From Succinimonas sp963628765 (GTDB taxonomy: Bacteria > Pseudomonadota > Gammaproteobacteria > Enterobacterales > Succinivibrionaceae): a stretch of 5,899 nt of DNA. The stretch covers positions 1 to 5,899 of the forward strand of contig CAVGFV010000197.1 in the NCBI GenBank assembly GCA_963628765.1, in the 5' to 3' direction. The notes beneath the pieces are model-generated. The model made no database searches, was not told the origin of the DNA, and was given only the letters and a program-made list of their open reading frames with translations. Both the position numbers and the translations under genes were made by a program. The first letter of the stretch is position 1. Every line of letters starts with the position of its first letter. Positions 1-5,899 of the stretch are shown in pieces.

Positions 1-111
1 TTTTTCTTGGATGAGTAAGATGGGAAATCACATACCTAAAATCCTATCGTTACAGCTTAAACATGTTTTTTAACTGCGAAATGTAGGGTACTACTTGTGT
101 CCGTATATCGT

Positions 112-145
112 AAAACAAAAAAAGGTGGGCAAAAGCCCACCTTTT
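112..145 (-). terminator. Rho-independent terminator of the acrAB operon
   Basis: A perfect 11-bp inverted repeat (120-130 paired with 135-145, GC-rich core GGTGGGC/GCCCACC) encloses a 4-base loop. Read on the minus strand it is followed by seven T (123-117, the first four being part of the stem), one G and four more T (115-112), the classic intrinsic terminator form. It starts 16 bases after the acrB stop codon. On the plus strand the stem is followed only by its own four T and then CATCAC, so termination of rightward transcription would be weaker. Confidence 0.93.
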
Positions 146-161
146 CATCACAAGCTAGAAA

Positions 162-3100
162 TTATAATTTTGCTGCTTGTTCAGCTGCTAACGCTGCTGC
201 CTGACGTTTCTGTTCAGGTGATTTATATTTTGTAAAATATCTCATCACGAGTACGAAGAACACAGGAACAAAGAATATTGCAAGGATAGTAGCTGTTAAC
301 ATACCACCGATTACGCAAATACCTATTTGATTTCTACCAGCTGCACCAGCACCTGTACTGATAGCAAGAGGTAACACACCAAGGATGAATGCCATTGATG
401 TCATCAAAATAGGTCTTAAACGAATCTTTGCGGCTTCAACTACTGCATCTGTTAGTTTTTCACCTTTGTCATAGAGCTCTTTAGCAAATTCAACAATCAA
501 AATTGCATTCTTTGCGGACAAGCCTATTGTTGTTAACAAACCTACTTGGAAGTAAACGTCGTTTTCAAGAGGTTTTGTCCAAGGGAAAAGACCTGGGAAA
601 ACTTGGGTTAGATATGCAGCGCCGACAGCACCAACAACACCTAAAGGTACAACCAACATTACTGCAAATGGAATACTCCAGCTTTCATAAAGCGCTGCTA
701 AGCAGAGGAATACGAACAATAATGAGATTGCGTATAGGGCGCCAGCTTGTGCACCAGCCTGCTTTTCTTGGAAGGATACACCGTGCCAAGCAATACTGTA
801 ATTGCCTTCTTGTTCGTTAACAATTTCCTCCATTAAGTCCATTGCTTGACCTGTTGAGATTCCTGGCATTGCTTCACCATTAATCTGTGCTGCAGGAAGA
901 CCGTTAAAACGTTCAAGTCTTGGAGAACCGAAGTCCCAGTTTGTAGTAGCAAAGGCACTAAATGGAACGAGTTTTCCTTGATTGTTTTTAATGTACCACT
1001 TCTTGAAGTCTTCTTCGTTCATACGAGAAGCAGCTTCAGCTTGAATGTATACCTTCTTAATTCTGTTACGATCCATAAAATCGTCAATGTAAGCAGAACC
1101 CCAAGCTGCAGAAAGCGTGGTGTTGATACTACCTATATCAAGACCTTGAGATATTGCCTTTTGGTAATCGATTTTAACGTTTAACATTGGGGTATCATCA
1201 AGACCATTCGCACGAACTCTGGTAAGCAATGATGCATATTTGCCTTCTTGAGTCTTTGCGATGATTTTGTTTCTAGCTTCCATCAAATCTTGGTGAGAAC
1301 CTTGATTTGGATCGGTAAGATACATATCAAAACCACTTGCTGTACCTAATTCAGGAATAGCAGGAACGTTGAACGCAAGTACCATACCTTCTCTAATGCC
1401 GAGAAGTTTAGGGAATGCTCTTTCTACGATTTTTGATACATGATCTTTTGGATCTTTTCTGAGTGACCAGTCCTTCATTTTTATGAAAGCCATAGCCGCA
1501 TTTTGGCCAGAGCCTGCAAATGAGAAGCCAACAACGCTCATAATTGAGTAAACATTGTCTTTTTCTTCAGTTAAGAAATAATCACTAAGTTTTTTAACAA
1601 CATCTTCGGTTCTTTCCATTGTCGCGCCAGCAGGAAGTTGCACCATGGCCATCAACACACCTTGGTCTTCTTCTGGTAAGAAGGAAGAAGGTATTCTAAA
1701 GAACATGAATGCCATTGCTGCACAAATCGCTATGTATAAAAATACATAAAGTATTATTGATCTCACTACGTAGCGAACGAAAGAAACGTACTTGTCAGTG
1801 CAATAAGCAAAAACTTTGTTAAAAATAGAAAAGAAATGGGATAAGAAAAGTTTGTCAAATATATTGACTATAGCATCCTTTAAATGACTGAAAAGGCCAA
1901 TAATTCCCTTATATTCAGGATGTGGAAGATTTGCTGGTTTTAATATTGTTGCGCAAAGAGCAGGAGTAAGAGACAAAGCAGTTACTACTGATAAAAGCAT
2001 TGCTGAAACAATTGTTATAGAGAACTGTCTGTAAATAACACCAGTTGAACCACCGAAGAATGCCATAGGTATAAATACAGCAGTCAATACTAACGCTATA
2101 CCAATTAACGCACCAGTAATCTGGGTCATTGATTTTTTGGTTGCTTCGTAAGGTGATAATTTCTCCTGGGTCATTATACGTTCGACGTTTTCAACAACCA
2201 CTATAGCATCGTCTACAAGAAGACCTATCGCTAGAACCAAACCAAACATTGTAAGTGTATTGATTGAGTATCCTAGTATTGACATGATTCCGAATGTACC
2301 GAGCAAAACAACAGGTACAGCAATTGTTGGAATGATTGTCGCACGAATATTCTGTAGGAAGATGTACATTACGATGAATACAAGAATGATAGCTTCAATT
2401 AATGTATCAACTACTTCACCAATTGAAATTTTGATAAAGGCTGTAGTGTCGTAAGGGAATATGTAAGAAACGCCTTTTGGAAAGTATTTGGAAAGTCTTG
2501 CGATTTCATTCTTTAACTTTTCAGCGGTTCCAAGTGCATTAGCACCAGTAGCTAATCTAATACCTATACCAGTTGTTGCTTGGCCATTGTAATTAGCGGT
2601 GAATTGGTACTGTTCGTTACCTAATTCAATTCTTGCAACATCTTTTAATAAAATTTTTGTACCATCGCTATTCATTCTAAGAACAATGTTCTTGAATTCT
2701 TCTACGCTAGTAAGTCTTGATTGACCTCTGATTGTATAGGTGTATACCTGTCCCTTTGCAGCTGGAGCACCACCGAGTGCACCATAGGTTACTTGAGCAT
2801 TCTGAGCTCTGATAGCAGAGGTAATTTCTGGAACGGTCATCCCAACTCTATTGAGTTTATCAGGATCGATCCATATTCTTAGGGCGTATTCAGAACCAAA
2901 AACAAATAGTTCGCCTACACCGTCGATTCGGCTTAAAGGTTCTTTTAAATAGCTAATTGCGTAATCTGAAAGGTCAATTTCTTTTACTTCTGGGGTATTG
3001 GAAACAAGGCCAATTACCATCAAGAAACTATTAGTACTCTTTCTTACATCAATACCGTTTTGTTGAACCACCGTAGGTAATTGAGACTGACATTGCTGTA

Positions 3101-3431
3101 GCTTGTTTTGTACCTGCATTTGAGCAACATCAGGGTTGGTTCCTGGTTCAAATGTAATTTCAAGGCGAGCTGAGCCGTAAGAATCTGACTCTGCACTCAT
3201 ATACATATAGCCATCAAGACCAACCATGTTTTGTTCAATGATTTTGGTGATGGTGTTTTCAACGGTTTCAGCACTTGCGCCAGGGTATGAAGCACTTATT
3301 GAAACTGTTGGAGGTGCAATAGTCGGGTATTGCGAAATAGGCAATGTATTAATTGCCATTAAACCGCCTAGCATAATTACAATGGCTATAACCCATGCAA
3401 ATATAGGCCGGTCTATAAAGAAGTGAGCCAT
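162..3431 (-). CDS. acrB: AcrB-type RND multidrug efflux pump, inner-membrane subunit (HAE1 family)
   Basis: This is a proton-driven inner-membrane transporter that captures drugs from the periplasm and passes them to a TolC-type channel. The protein is 1089 aa; E. coli AcrB is 1049. The start MAHFFIDRPIF matches the family N-terminus, and an AAGGAAG ribosome site (3439-3445) sits 7 bases upstream. TM1 is about 10-28, TM2-TM6 about 341-497, TM7 about 558-579 and TM8-TM12 about 899-1064; two large periplasmic porter/docking loops lie at about 30-340 and 580-898. The proton-relay residues are present: D407 and D408 in TM4 (GLLVDDAIVVVENVER), K974 in TM10, R1004 and T1011 in TM11. Pocket residues F136, F178, Y327, F636, F638 and F649 match E. 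coli positions F136, F178, Y327, F615, F617 and F628, but E. coli F610 corresponds to M631 and R620 to S641. Relative to E. coli AcrB there are about 21 extra residues between TM6 and TM7 and about 11 between TM9 and TM10. The tail is Ala/Gln-rich. It is cotranscribed with acrA. The family is certain; the exact substrates are not knowable from sequence. Confidence 0.97.
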   Translation of the reverse strand: MAHFFIDRPIFAWVIAIVIMLGGLMAINTLPISQYPTIAPPTVSISASYPGASAETVENTITKIIEQNMVGLDGYMYMSAESDSYGSARLEITFEPGTNPDVAQMQVQNKLQQCQSQLPTVVQQNGIDVRKSTNSFLMVIGLVSNTPEVKEIDLSDYAISYLKEPLSRIDGVGELFVFGSEYALRIWIDPDKLNRVGMTVPEITSAIRAQNAQVTYGALGGAPAAKGQVYTYTIRGQSRLTSVEEFKNIVLRMNSDGTKILLKDVARIELGNEQYQFTANYNGQATTGIGIRLATGANALGTAEKLKNEIARLSKYFPKGVSYIFPYDTTAFIKISIGEVVDTLIEAIILVFIVMYIFLQNIRATIIPTIAVPVVLLGTFGIMSILGYSINTLTMFGLVLAIGLLVDDAIVVVENVERIMTQEKLSPYEATKKSMTQITGALIGIALVLTAVFIPMAFFGGSTGVIYRQFSITIVSAMLLSVVTALSLTPALCATILKPANLPHPEYKGIIGLFSHLKDAIVNIFDKLFLSHFFSIFNKVFAYCTDKYVSFVRYVVRSIILYVFLYIAICAAMAFMFFRIPSSFLPEEDQGVLMAMVQLPAGATMERTEDVVKKLSDYFLTEEKDNVYSIMSVVGFSFAGSGQNAAMAFIKMKDWSLRKDPKDHVSKIVERAFPKLLGIREGMVLAFNVPAIPELGTASGFDMYLTDPNQGSHQDLMEARNKIIAKTQEGKYASLLTRVRANGLDDTPMLNVKIDYQKAISQGLDIGSINTTLSAAWGSAYIDDFMDRNRIKKVYIQAEAASRMNEEDFKKWYIKNNQGKLVPFSAFATTNWDFGSPRLERFNGLPAAQINGEAMPGISTGQAMDLMEEIVNEQEGNYSIAWHGVSFQEKQAGAQAGALYAISLLFVFLCLAALYESWSIPFAVMLVVPLGVVGAVGAAYLTQVFPGLFPWTKPLENDVYFQVGLLTTIGLSAKNAILIVEFAKELYDKGEKLTDAVVEAAKIRLRPILMTSMAFILGVLPLAISTGAGAAGRNQIGICVIGGMLTATILAIFFVPVFFVLVMRYFTKYKSPEQKRQAAALAAEQAAKL

Positions 3432-3447
3432 AAAAAAACTTCCTTAA

Positions 3448-4671
3448 TTATTTAGAAGATGTTTTTTCTTCAGGAACCTTATTAGCTTCTGAATTGTTCT
3501 CTGAACTTTGTTTCTTCATATTTGGGTCTAAAGGCATAACAGGTGCGTGTGGACCAATTTTTTGAAGATTAGAAGTAATTATCTTTTCACCAGGTTGAAC
3601 GCCAGAAGTAACTACGTACTTATCTTTAGTTTCAGAGGAGAAAGAAATAACTCTTTGTTCTACAGTGTTGTTCTTGTCGATTACGTAAACAATAGATGTA
3701 CCGTTTGTTTGACGCATTACAGATATTTGAGGAATTACAACGGCATTCTTCTTTATACCTTCATTGATTTCAGCACGTACGTACATTCCTGGTAAAAGTA
3801 TTTGATCCTTGTTTGGAACTATAGCTCGTACTGTTACCATGCCTGTGCTTTCATCGACAGTAACTTCAGAGAATTCTAATTTGGCTTTTTGATCGTATTT
3901 GTCACCATTCTCGAGATAGACATCAACTTGTTGGCCATCTTTGTTTGGATCGAAAGTGCCATTAACAATGTTTTTTCTTAGAGTGATGTGATCGTTAACT
4001 GATTGGCCTAAATCGAGATACATTGGATCGAGCTGTTGAATTGTAGCTAACGCTTGACCTTGTGCAGTAGTAACCAAAGCACCTTCGGTAACATTTGATC
4101 TACTAATAATACCTGTAATTGGAGCGTATACCTTTGTATATGCCACATTTATCTCAGCTGTTTTTACATTAGCTTGAGCAGCTAATACTGCAGCTTTTGC
4201 AGATCTGAAATTTGCCTCAGCATCGTCGTAATCTTGCTTGGAAATAGCATTTGTAGAAACGAGCTGTTTGTAACGGTTGTATCTTAATTGTGCAGAATGT
4301 GCAGAAGCTTCAGCCTGCGCAAGGTTTGCTTTTGCACTCGCAAGCTGTGCTTCGTAAACAGCAGGATCAATTTGATAGAGTTGTTCGCCTTCCTTTACCA
4401 CAGATCCTTCTTTGAAAAATCTTTTTAAAATGACACCAGATACTTGAGGTCTAACTTCTGCTGTTCTTACTGCAGAAGTTCTACCTGTTAAATTGGAAAT
4501 AACAGGAACATCCAAAGTAGTTATAATTTCATAATCCACAGGCATTGCCGGCATACCTTGAGGGGCTGAATTAGCTGACTCTTCGCCTTTATCGCATGCT
4601 ACAAGCCCTGTAATAGCCATTATTCCTGCAAGTATGACAACAAGCTTTCTTCGACTTGCTATATTTTGCAT
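3448..4671 (-). CDS. acrA: AcrA-type periplasmic adaptor (membrane fusion lipoprotein)
   Basis: This is the adaptor that bridges the AcrB trimer and a TolC-type outer-membrane channel. It is 407 aa; E. coli AcrA is 397. The N-terminus is a lipoprotein signal: a basic start (RRK at 7-9), a hydrophobic stretch 10-22, and the lipobox LVAC with the lipidated Cys at 26. Asp at position +2 (D27) is the known inner-membrane retention signal. The two lipoyl half-motifs lie at about 62-103 (RPQVSGVILKRFFKEG) and 176-212 (APITGIISRSNVTEGALV). Between them is an Ala/Gln-rich alpha-hairpin (about 103-172) whose tip carries R133, L137 and S144, matching the RLS motif by which AcrA contacts TolC. A beta-barrel (about 213-300, LLPGMYVRAEI at its end) and a membrane-proximal domain (to about 378) follow, then a hydrophilic Lys/Glu/Ser tail. 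The start is supported by GGAG at 4680-4683, 8 bases upstream. The stop is 16 bases before acrB, so one operon is likely. Confidence 0.96.
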   Translation of the reverse strand: MQNIASRRKLVVILAGIMAITGLVACDKGEESANSAPQGMPAMPVDYEIITTLDVPVISNLTGRTSAVRTAEVRPQVSGVILKRFFKEGSVVKEGEQLYQIDPAVYEAQLASAKANLAQAEASAHSAQLRYNRYKQLVSTNAISKQDYDDAEANFRSAKAAVLAAQANVKTAEINVAYTKVYAPITGIISRSNVTEGALVTTAQGQALATIQQLDPMYLDLGQSVNDHITLRKNIVNGTFDPNKDGQQVDVYLENGDKYDQKAKLEFSEVTVDESTGMVTVRAIVPNKDQILLPGMYVRAEINEGIKKNAVVIPQISVMRQTNGTSIVYVIDKNNTVEQRVISFSSETKDKYVVTSGVQPGEKIITSNLQKIGPHAPVMPLDPNMKKQSSENNSEANKVPEEKTSSK

Positions 4672-4706
4672 CTTTTTTGCTCCAATAAAAATGTGAACAT
4701 TGTCGT

Positions 4707-4735
4707 ATTATAAAATCTGAAAAATTTTTTTTCTA
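4707..4735 (-). promoter_or_regulatory. Predicted acrAB promoter
   Basis: On the minus strand a perfect TATAAT (4707-4712) lies 17 bases downstream of TAGAAA (4730-4735), which matches four of six bases of the sigma-70 -35 consensus TTGACA. The predicted transcript would begin near 4700, giving a leader of about 30 bases before the acrA start. The spacer contains an A5T8 run (4720-4732, plus strand). The -35 element overlaps the left edge of the AcrR-type operator, so bound repressor would be expected to block polymerase. This is a motif prediction only. Confidence 0.68.
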
Positions 4736-4759
4736 TACATACATACGTGAATGTATAAT
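4731..4759 (+). promoter_or_regulatory. Predicted acrR promoter
   Basis: A perfect TATAAT (4754-4759) lies inside the right arm of the operator. At 17 bases upstream the -35 position is TTCTAT (4731-4736), a poor match (three of six). The predicted start near 4766 gives an acrR leader of about 80 bases. The overlap with the operator implies autorepression. The weak -35 and the lack of an exact TGn extension make this less certain than the acrA promoter. Confidence 0.5.
4734..4759. promoter_or_regulatory. AcrR-type operator between acrA and acrR
   Basis: There is an exact dyad of TATACAT (4734-4740) and ATGTATA (4751-4757) with a 10-base spacer. Within it, TACATACAT (4736-4744) and TGAATGTAT (4748-4756) are identical to, and spaced as in, the 24-bp palindrome I recall as the E. 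coli AcrR binding site upstream of acrAB; only the 3-base centre and the last bases of the right arm differ. It overlaps the predicted acrA -35 on one strand and the predicted acrR -10 on the other. Repression of both genes by the neighbouring TetR-family protein is therefore the simplest reading. The match was judged by eye and from memory. Confidence 0.82.
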
Positions 4760-4787
4760 AAAAAAATAAAGATAACGTTTTTCTTTT

Positions 4788-4796
4788 TACATTCAT
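4788..4796. promoter_or_regulatory. Possible extra AcrR half-site in the acrR leader
   Basis: TACATTCA (4788-4795) is the exact reverse complement of TGAATGTA in the right arm of the main operator (4748-4755), with a 40-bp centre-to-centre distance. It lies downstream of the predicted acrR start, between promoter and gene. No second arm of comparable quality is visible around it, only a short TTCATGAA palindrome (4792-4799). It may be chance in AT-rich DNA. Confidence 0.25.
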
Positions 4797-4847
4797 GAAA
4801 ATTGATCGTAACAGCGAAACACATACAGATCAGAAAGGAATCTTTTA

Positions 4848-5474
4848 ATGGTAAGAAAGACTAGAGAAGAAGCTTTAAAAACCAAAAGAAACATCATGGA
4901 TGTAGCTAAAAAATTGTTTTGTGAAAAAGGTTTTGATAAGACTAGCCTTACTGACATTGCAAATGAAGCTGGGCTAACAAGAGGTGCGATATATTGGCAC
5001 TTTTCTAATTTAGATGAACTTTTTATTGAGCTTTGGCAGGGTATGACTGCCAAATATAATCTTGTATCCTTTTTTGATGAAAAAAATAAGTCTACAAAAG
5101 ATTCTGTAAAAAATTCTATTAAAAATTGGATTATTTCAATTGGTGAAGCCTCTCGAGATTATGATAAACAATGTTTTTTTAAAATTATTATGTCTGTAGT
5201 TTATGGCGATCAAGGATCTCAACGCATAAAACAGCTTGTAATAGATTTGCATGAGGCTGATAGAAATAGGTTAGGCAATGAACTAAAGAAAGGCATATCA
5301 AATAAAGAATTTCCTACAAATTTAGATATCGAAGTAGTACTTGATTATATTTTTTCATCGGTTTGTGGTTTTGCGTTAATAAATTTATTTAATGGCAATG
5401 AAAGTTTCATCAATAATAAAGAAGCCTTCGCCAATGCTGTAACTTCTGAAATAGAAAAATTTATAAAAGAATAA
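4848..5474 (+). CDS. acrR: AcrR-like TetR-family transcriptional repressor
   Basis: This is probably the local repressor of the divergent acrAB operon and of itself. It is 208 aa; E. coli AcrR is 215. The N-terminal DNA-binding domain (about 1-55) begins MVRKTREEALKTK, close to the start of E. coli AcrR. It contains a TetR helix-turn-helix: helix 2 about 33-40 (SLTDIANEAG) and recognition helix TRGAIYWHF at 44-52, identical to my recollection of E. coli AcrR. That fits the near-identical operator arms found upstream. The all-helical C-terminal ligand-binding/dimerisation domain (about 60-208) looks quite different from E. coli AcrR, so the inducers could differ. The start is set by AAAGGAA (4834-4840), 7 bases before ATG. 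The gene is visibly more AT-rich than acrAB, with many A and T runs. The family is certain; the specific regulatory target is inferred from divergence and operator. Confidence 0.92.
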   Translation: MVRKTREEALKTKRNIMDVAKKLFCEKGFDKTSLTDIANEAGLTRGAIYWHFSNLDELFIELWQGMTAKYNLVSFFDEKNKSTKDSVKNSIKNWIISIGEASRDYDKQCFFKIIMSVVYGDQGSQRIKQLVIDLHEADRNRLGNELKKGISNKEFPTNLDIEVVLDYIFSSVCGFALINLFNGNESFINNKEAFANAVTSEIEKFIKE

Positions 5475-5500
5475 ACTTTGTTACTGCTTTACTTAAAAGT

Positions 5501-5536
5501 GGCCTTATTCTGAAATAGCCTTATTTTTATTTCTTT
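5501..5536 (+). terminator. Probable acrR terminator
   Basis: It lies 26 bases after the acrR stop. GGC (5501-5503) pairs with GCC (5518-5520), and TATT (5506-5509) with AATA (5514-5517), around a CTGA loop; CT (5504-5505) is bulged. A T-rich tract TTATTTTTATTTCTTT follows (5521-5536). The stem is short and interrupted, so efficiency is doubtful, but position and tail fit. GCCTTATT also occurs twice here as a direct repeat (5502-5509 and 5518-5525). Confidence 0.42.
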
Positions 5537-5606
5537 AGATTTCTAATTTTTATTTTTGATAAGCATCTTTATTAAAGTGAATTTAAACGTACTCTTACTA
5601 ATTTTA

Positions 5607-5628
5607 AAGATCGAAATCTTAATTTTTT
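5607..5628 (+). terminator. Possible second, backup terminator downstream of acrR
   Basis: AAGAT (5607-5611) and ATCTT (5616-5620) enclose a CGAA loop. With one bulged A (5606) the stem can gain two more A-T pairs, using the AA at 5621-5622. Six T (5623-5628) follow. The stem has a single G-C pair, so it would be weak. It could act as a fail-safe for acrR read-through or be a chance structure in AT-rich DNA. Confidence 0.28.
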
Positions 5629-5767
5629 ACCCTTTTAGTAAATCTCAAAAATATTAGAGAATTTTGATAAACCGTATAAAAAAACAACGTTTGTAACTAA
5701 TTTAGATTTGATAATAGAATATTCGTCTTTAATAAGTAAAAAAATTTAACTTTATTTCTAATTACAC

Positions 5768-5788
5768 ATTATTGTAATAAACAATAAT
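5768..5788. repeat. AT-rich inverted repeat near the right-edge gene
   Basis: ATTATTGT (5768-5775) and ACAATAAT (5781-5788) form a perfect 8-bp inverted repeat around the 5-base loop AATAA. On the plus strand four more T follow (5789-5792). Each arm has only one G or C, so a terminator role is doubtful. It lies 66 bases past the stop of the putative minus-strand gene at the right edge, on the side where that gene's terminator would be expected, but it has no T tract on the minus strand. Confidence 0.35.
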
Positions 5789-5854
5789 TTTTGGTAACAT
5801 GTGATTGTGTCAAGTATTTTGTGTAAACATCTTTGATTTCCTGCCTCGTGTTAC

Positions 5855-5899
5855 TCAGGCTGCATCTTGCTTCTTATCTGCCTCAAGCATATCATCAAA
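5855..5899 (-). CDS. C-terminal end of an unidentified minus-strand gene (partial)
   Basis: Reading leftward from the window edge, one frame gives FDDMLEADKKQDAA and then TGA (5855-5857). The Asp/Glu/Lys-rich, Ala-ended tail is typical of bacterial C-termini. Base composition also shifts abruptly from very AT-rich spacer to more balanced sequence from about 5838, which suggests coding DNA begins near here. Fourteen residues are too few to name a family. A second minus frame is also open to the edge and ends in TAA slightly further left (reading …RSKMQPE), so the frame choice rests on composition. If real, the gene is convergent with acrR. Confidence 0.42.
   Translation of the reverse strand, partial: FDDMLEADKKQDAA

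Larger units (their letters stand above)
5475..5854. other. AT-rich gene-free stretch between acrR and the right-edge gene
   Basis: About 380 bases, strongly AT-rich with many homopolymer runs, hold no ORF I would support on either strand. It contains three weak hairpins (5501-5520, 5607-5620, 5768-5788). A minus-strand TTGACA (5808-5813) has no convincing -10 at the right spacing. I see no tRNA, IS end or long repeat. Most likely it is ordinary spacer between the acrR end and the end of a convergent gene. Confidence 0.6.

Noticed and set aside
1..116. A 24-codon open stretch on the plus strand (2-73, ending TAA) and a palindrome AAACATGTTT (59-68) that might mark the end of a convergent gene.
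   Set aside because: The stretch is too short, shows no recognisable protein features or ribosome site, and its length is expected by chance. No promoter or gene start is convincing on either strand here.
503..820. Plus-strand ORF of 105 codons opposite acrB, with similar smaller ones at 978-1184, 2260-2454 and 3226-3426.
   Set aside because: They lie entirely antisense to a well-conserved acrB coding frame, have no ribosome sites or family resemblance, and are shadow frames.
3547..3795. Plus-strand ORF of 82 codons opposite acrA.
   Set aside because: It is a shadow of the conserved acrA frame with no independent support.
4689..4710. CRP-like site: AAATGTGA, six bases, then TCGTATTA.
   Set aside because: The left half is good but the right half matches the CRP consensus at only five of eight positions. 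The site would sit over the predicted -10 and start of acrA, not where CRP normally activates.
4793..5053. Minus-strand ORF of 86 codons opposite the start of acrR.
   Set aside because: It is antisense to the conserved helix-turn-helix region of acrR and runs into the promoter region; it shows no coding signs of its own.
5780..5813. Minus-strand TTGACA (5808-5813) as the promoter of a small RNA or gene running leftward into the acrR spacer.
   Set aside because: There is no good -10 at 16-18 bases and no ORF or convincing terminated RNA structure downstream on the minus strand.
1..5899. CRISPR array, transposon ends, phage genes or a defence/toxin system.
   Set aside because: No spaced direct repeats, transposase, integrase or toxin-like frame was seen. 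The window is explained by a standard efflux pump locus.

Overview
The window holds a complete tripartite-efflux regulatory unit of the acrR–acrAB type. It comes from a low-GC Gram-negative bacterium. The inner-membrane RND pump and the lipoprotein adaptor resemble enterobacterial AcrB and AcrA closely along their length. The divergent TetR regulator shares its recognition helix with E. coli AcrR. Together with the AT-rich, homopolymer-rich intergenic DNA, this suggests a low-GC gammaproteobacterium. A Succinivibrionaceae-like host is my guess, not something the sequence proves.

Layout from left to right. Positions 1-116 hold no supported gene. A strong hairpin terminator (about 112-145) ends a leftward operon. 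acrB (162-3431, minus) and acrA (3448-4671, minus) lie 16 bases apart and are transcribed leftward as acrA-acrB. The 176-base divergent intergenic region (4672-4847) holds a dyad operator that resembles the E. coli AcrR box, overlapped by two face-away promoters: acrA to the left and acrR to the right. acrR (4848-5474, plus) follows and is probably ended by a U-rich hairpin at 5501-5536. An AT-rich gene-free stretch (5475-5854) comes next, with weak hairpins only. The last 45 bases look like the C-terminal end of another minus-strand gene.

How it works together: AcrA (periplasmic, lipid-anchored) would link the AcrB trimer to an outer-membrane TolC-type channel. No such channel is encoded here, so it must lie elsewhere. 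AcrR would bind the shared operator, repressing acrAB and itself, and release it on binding a ligand.

I see no novel system. The points worth a second look are the operator architecture, two extra segments in AcrB relative to E. coli AcrB, several changed drug-pocket residues in AcrB, and the unidentified gene end at the right edge. Comparisons with E. coli proteins and the E. coli operator were made from memory, not from a computed alignment.
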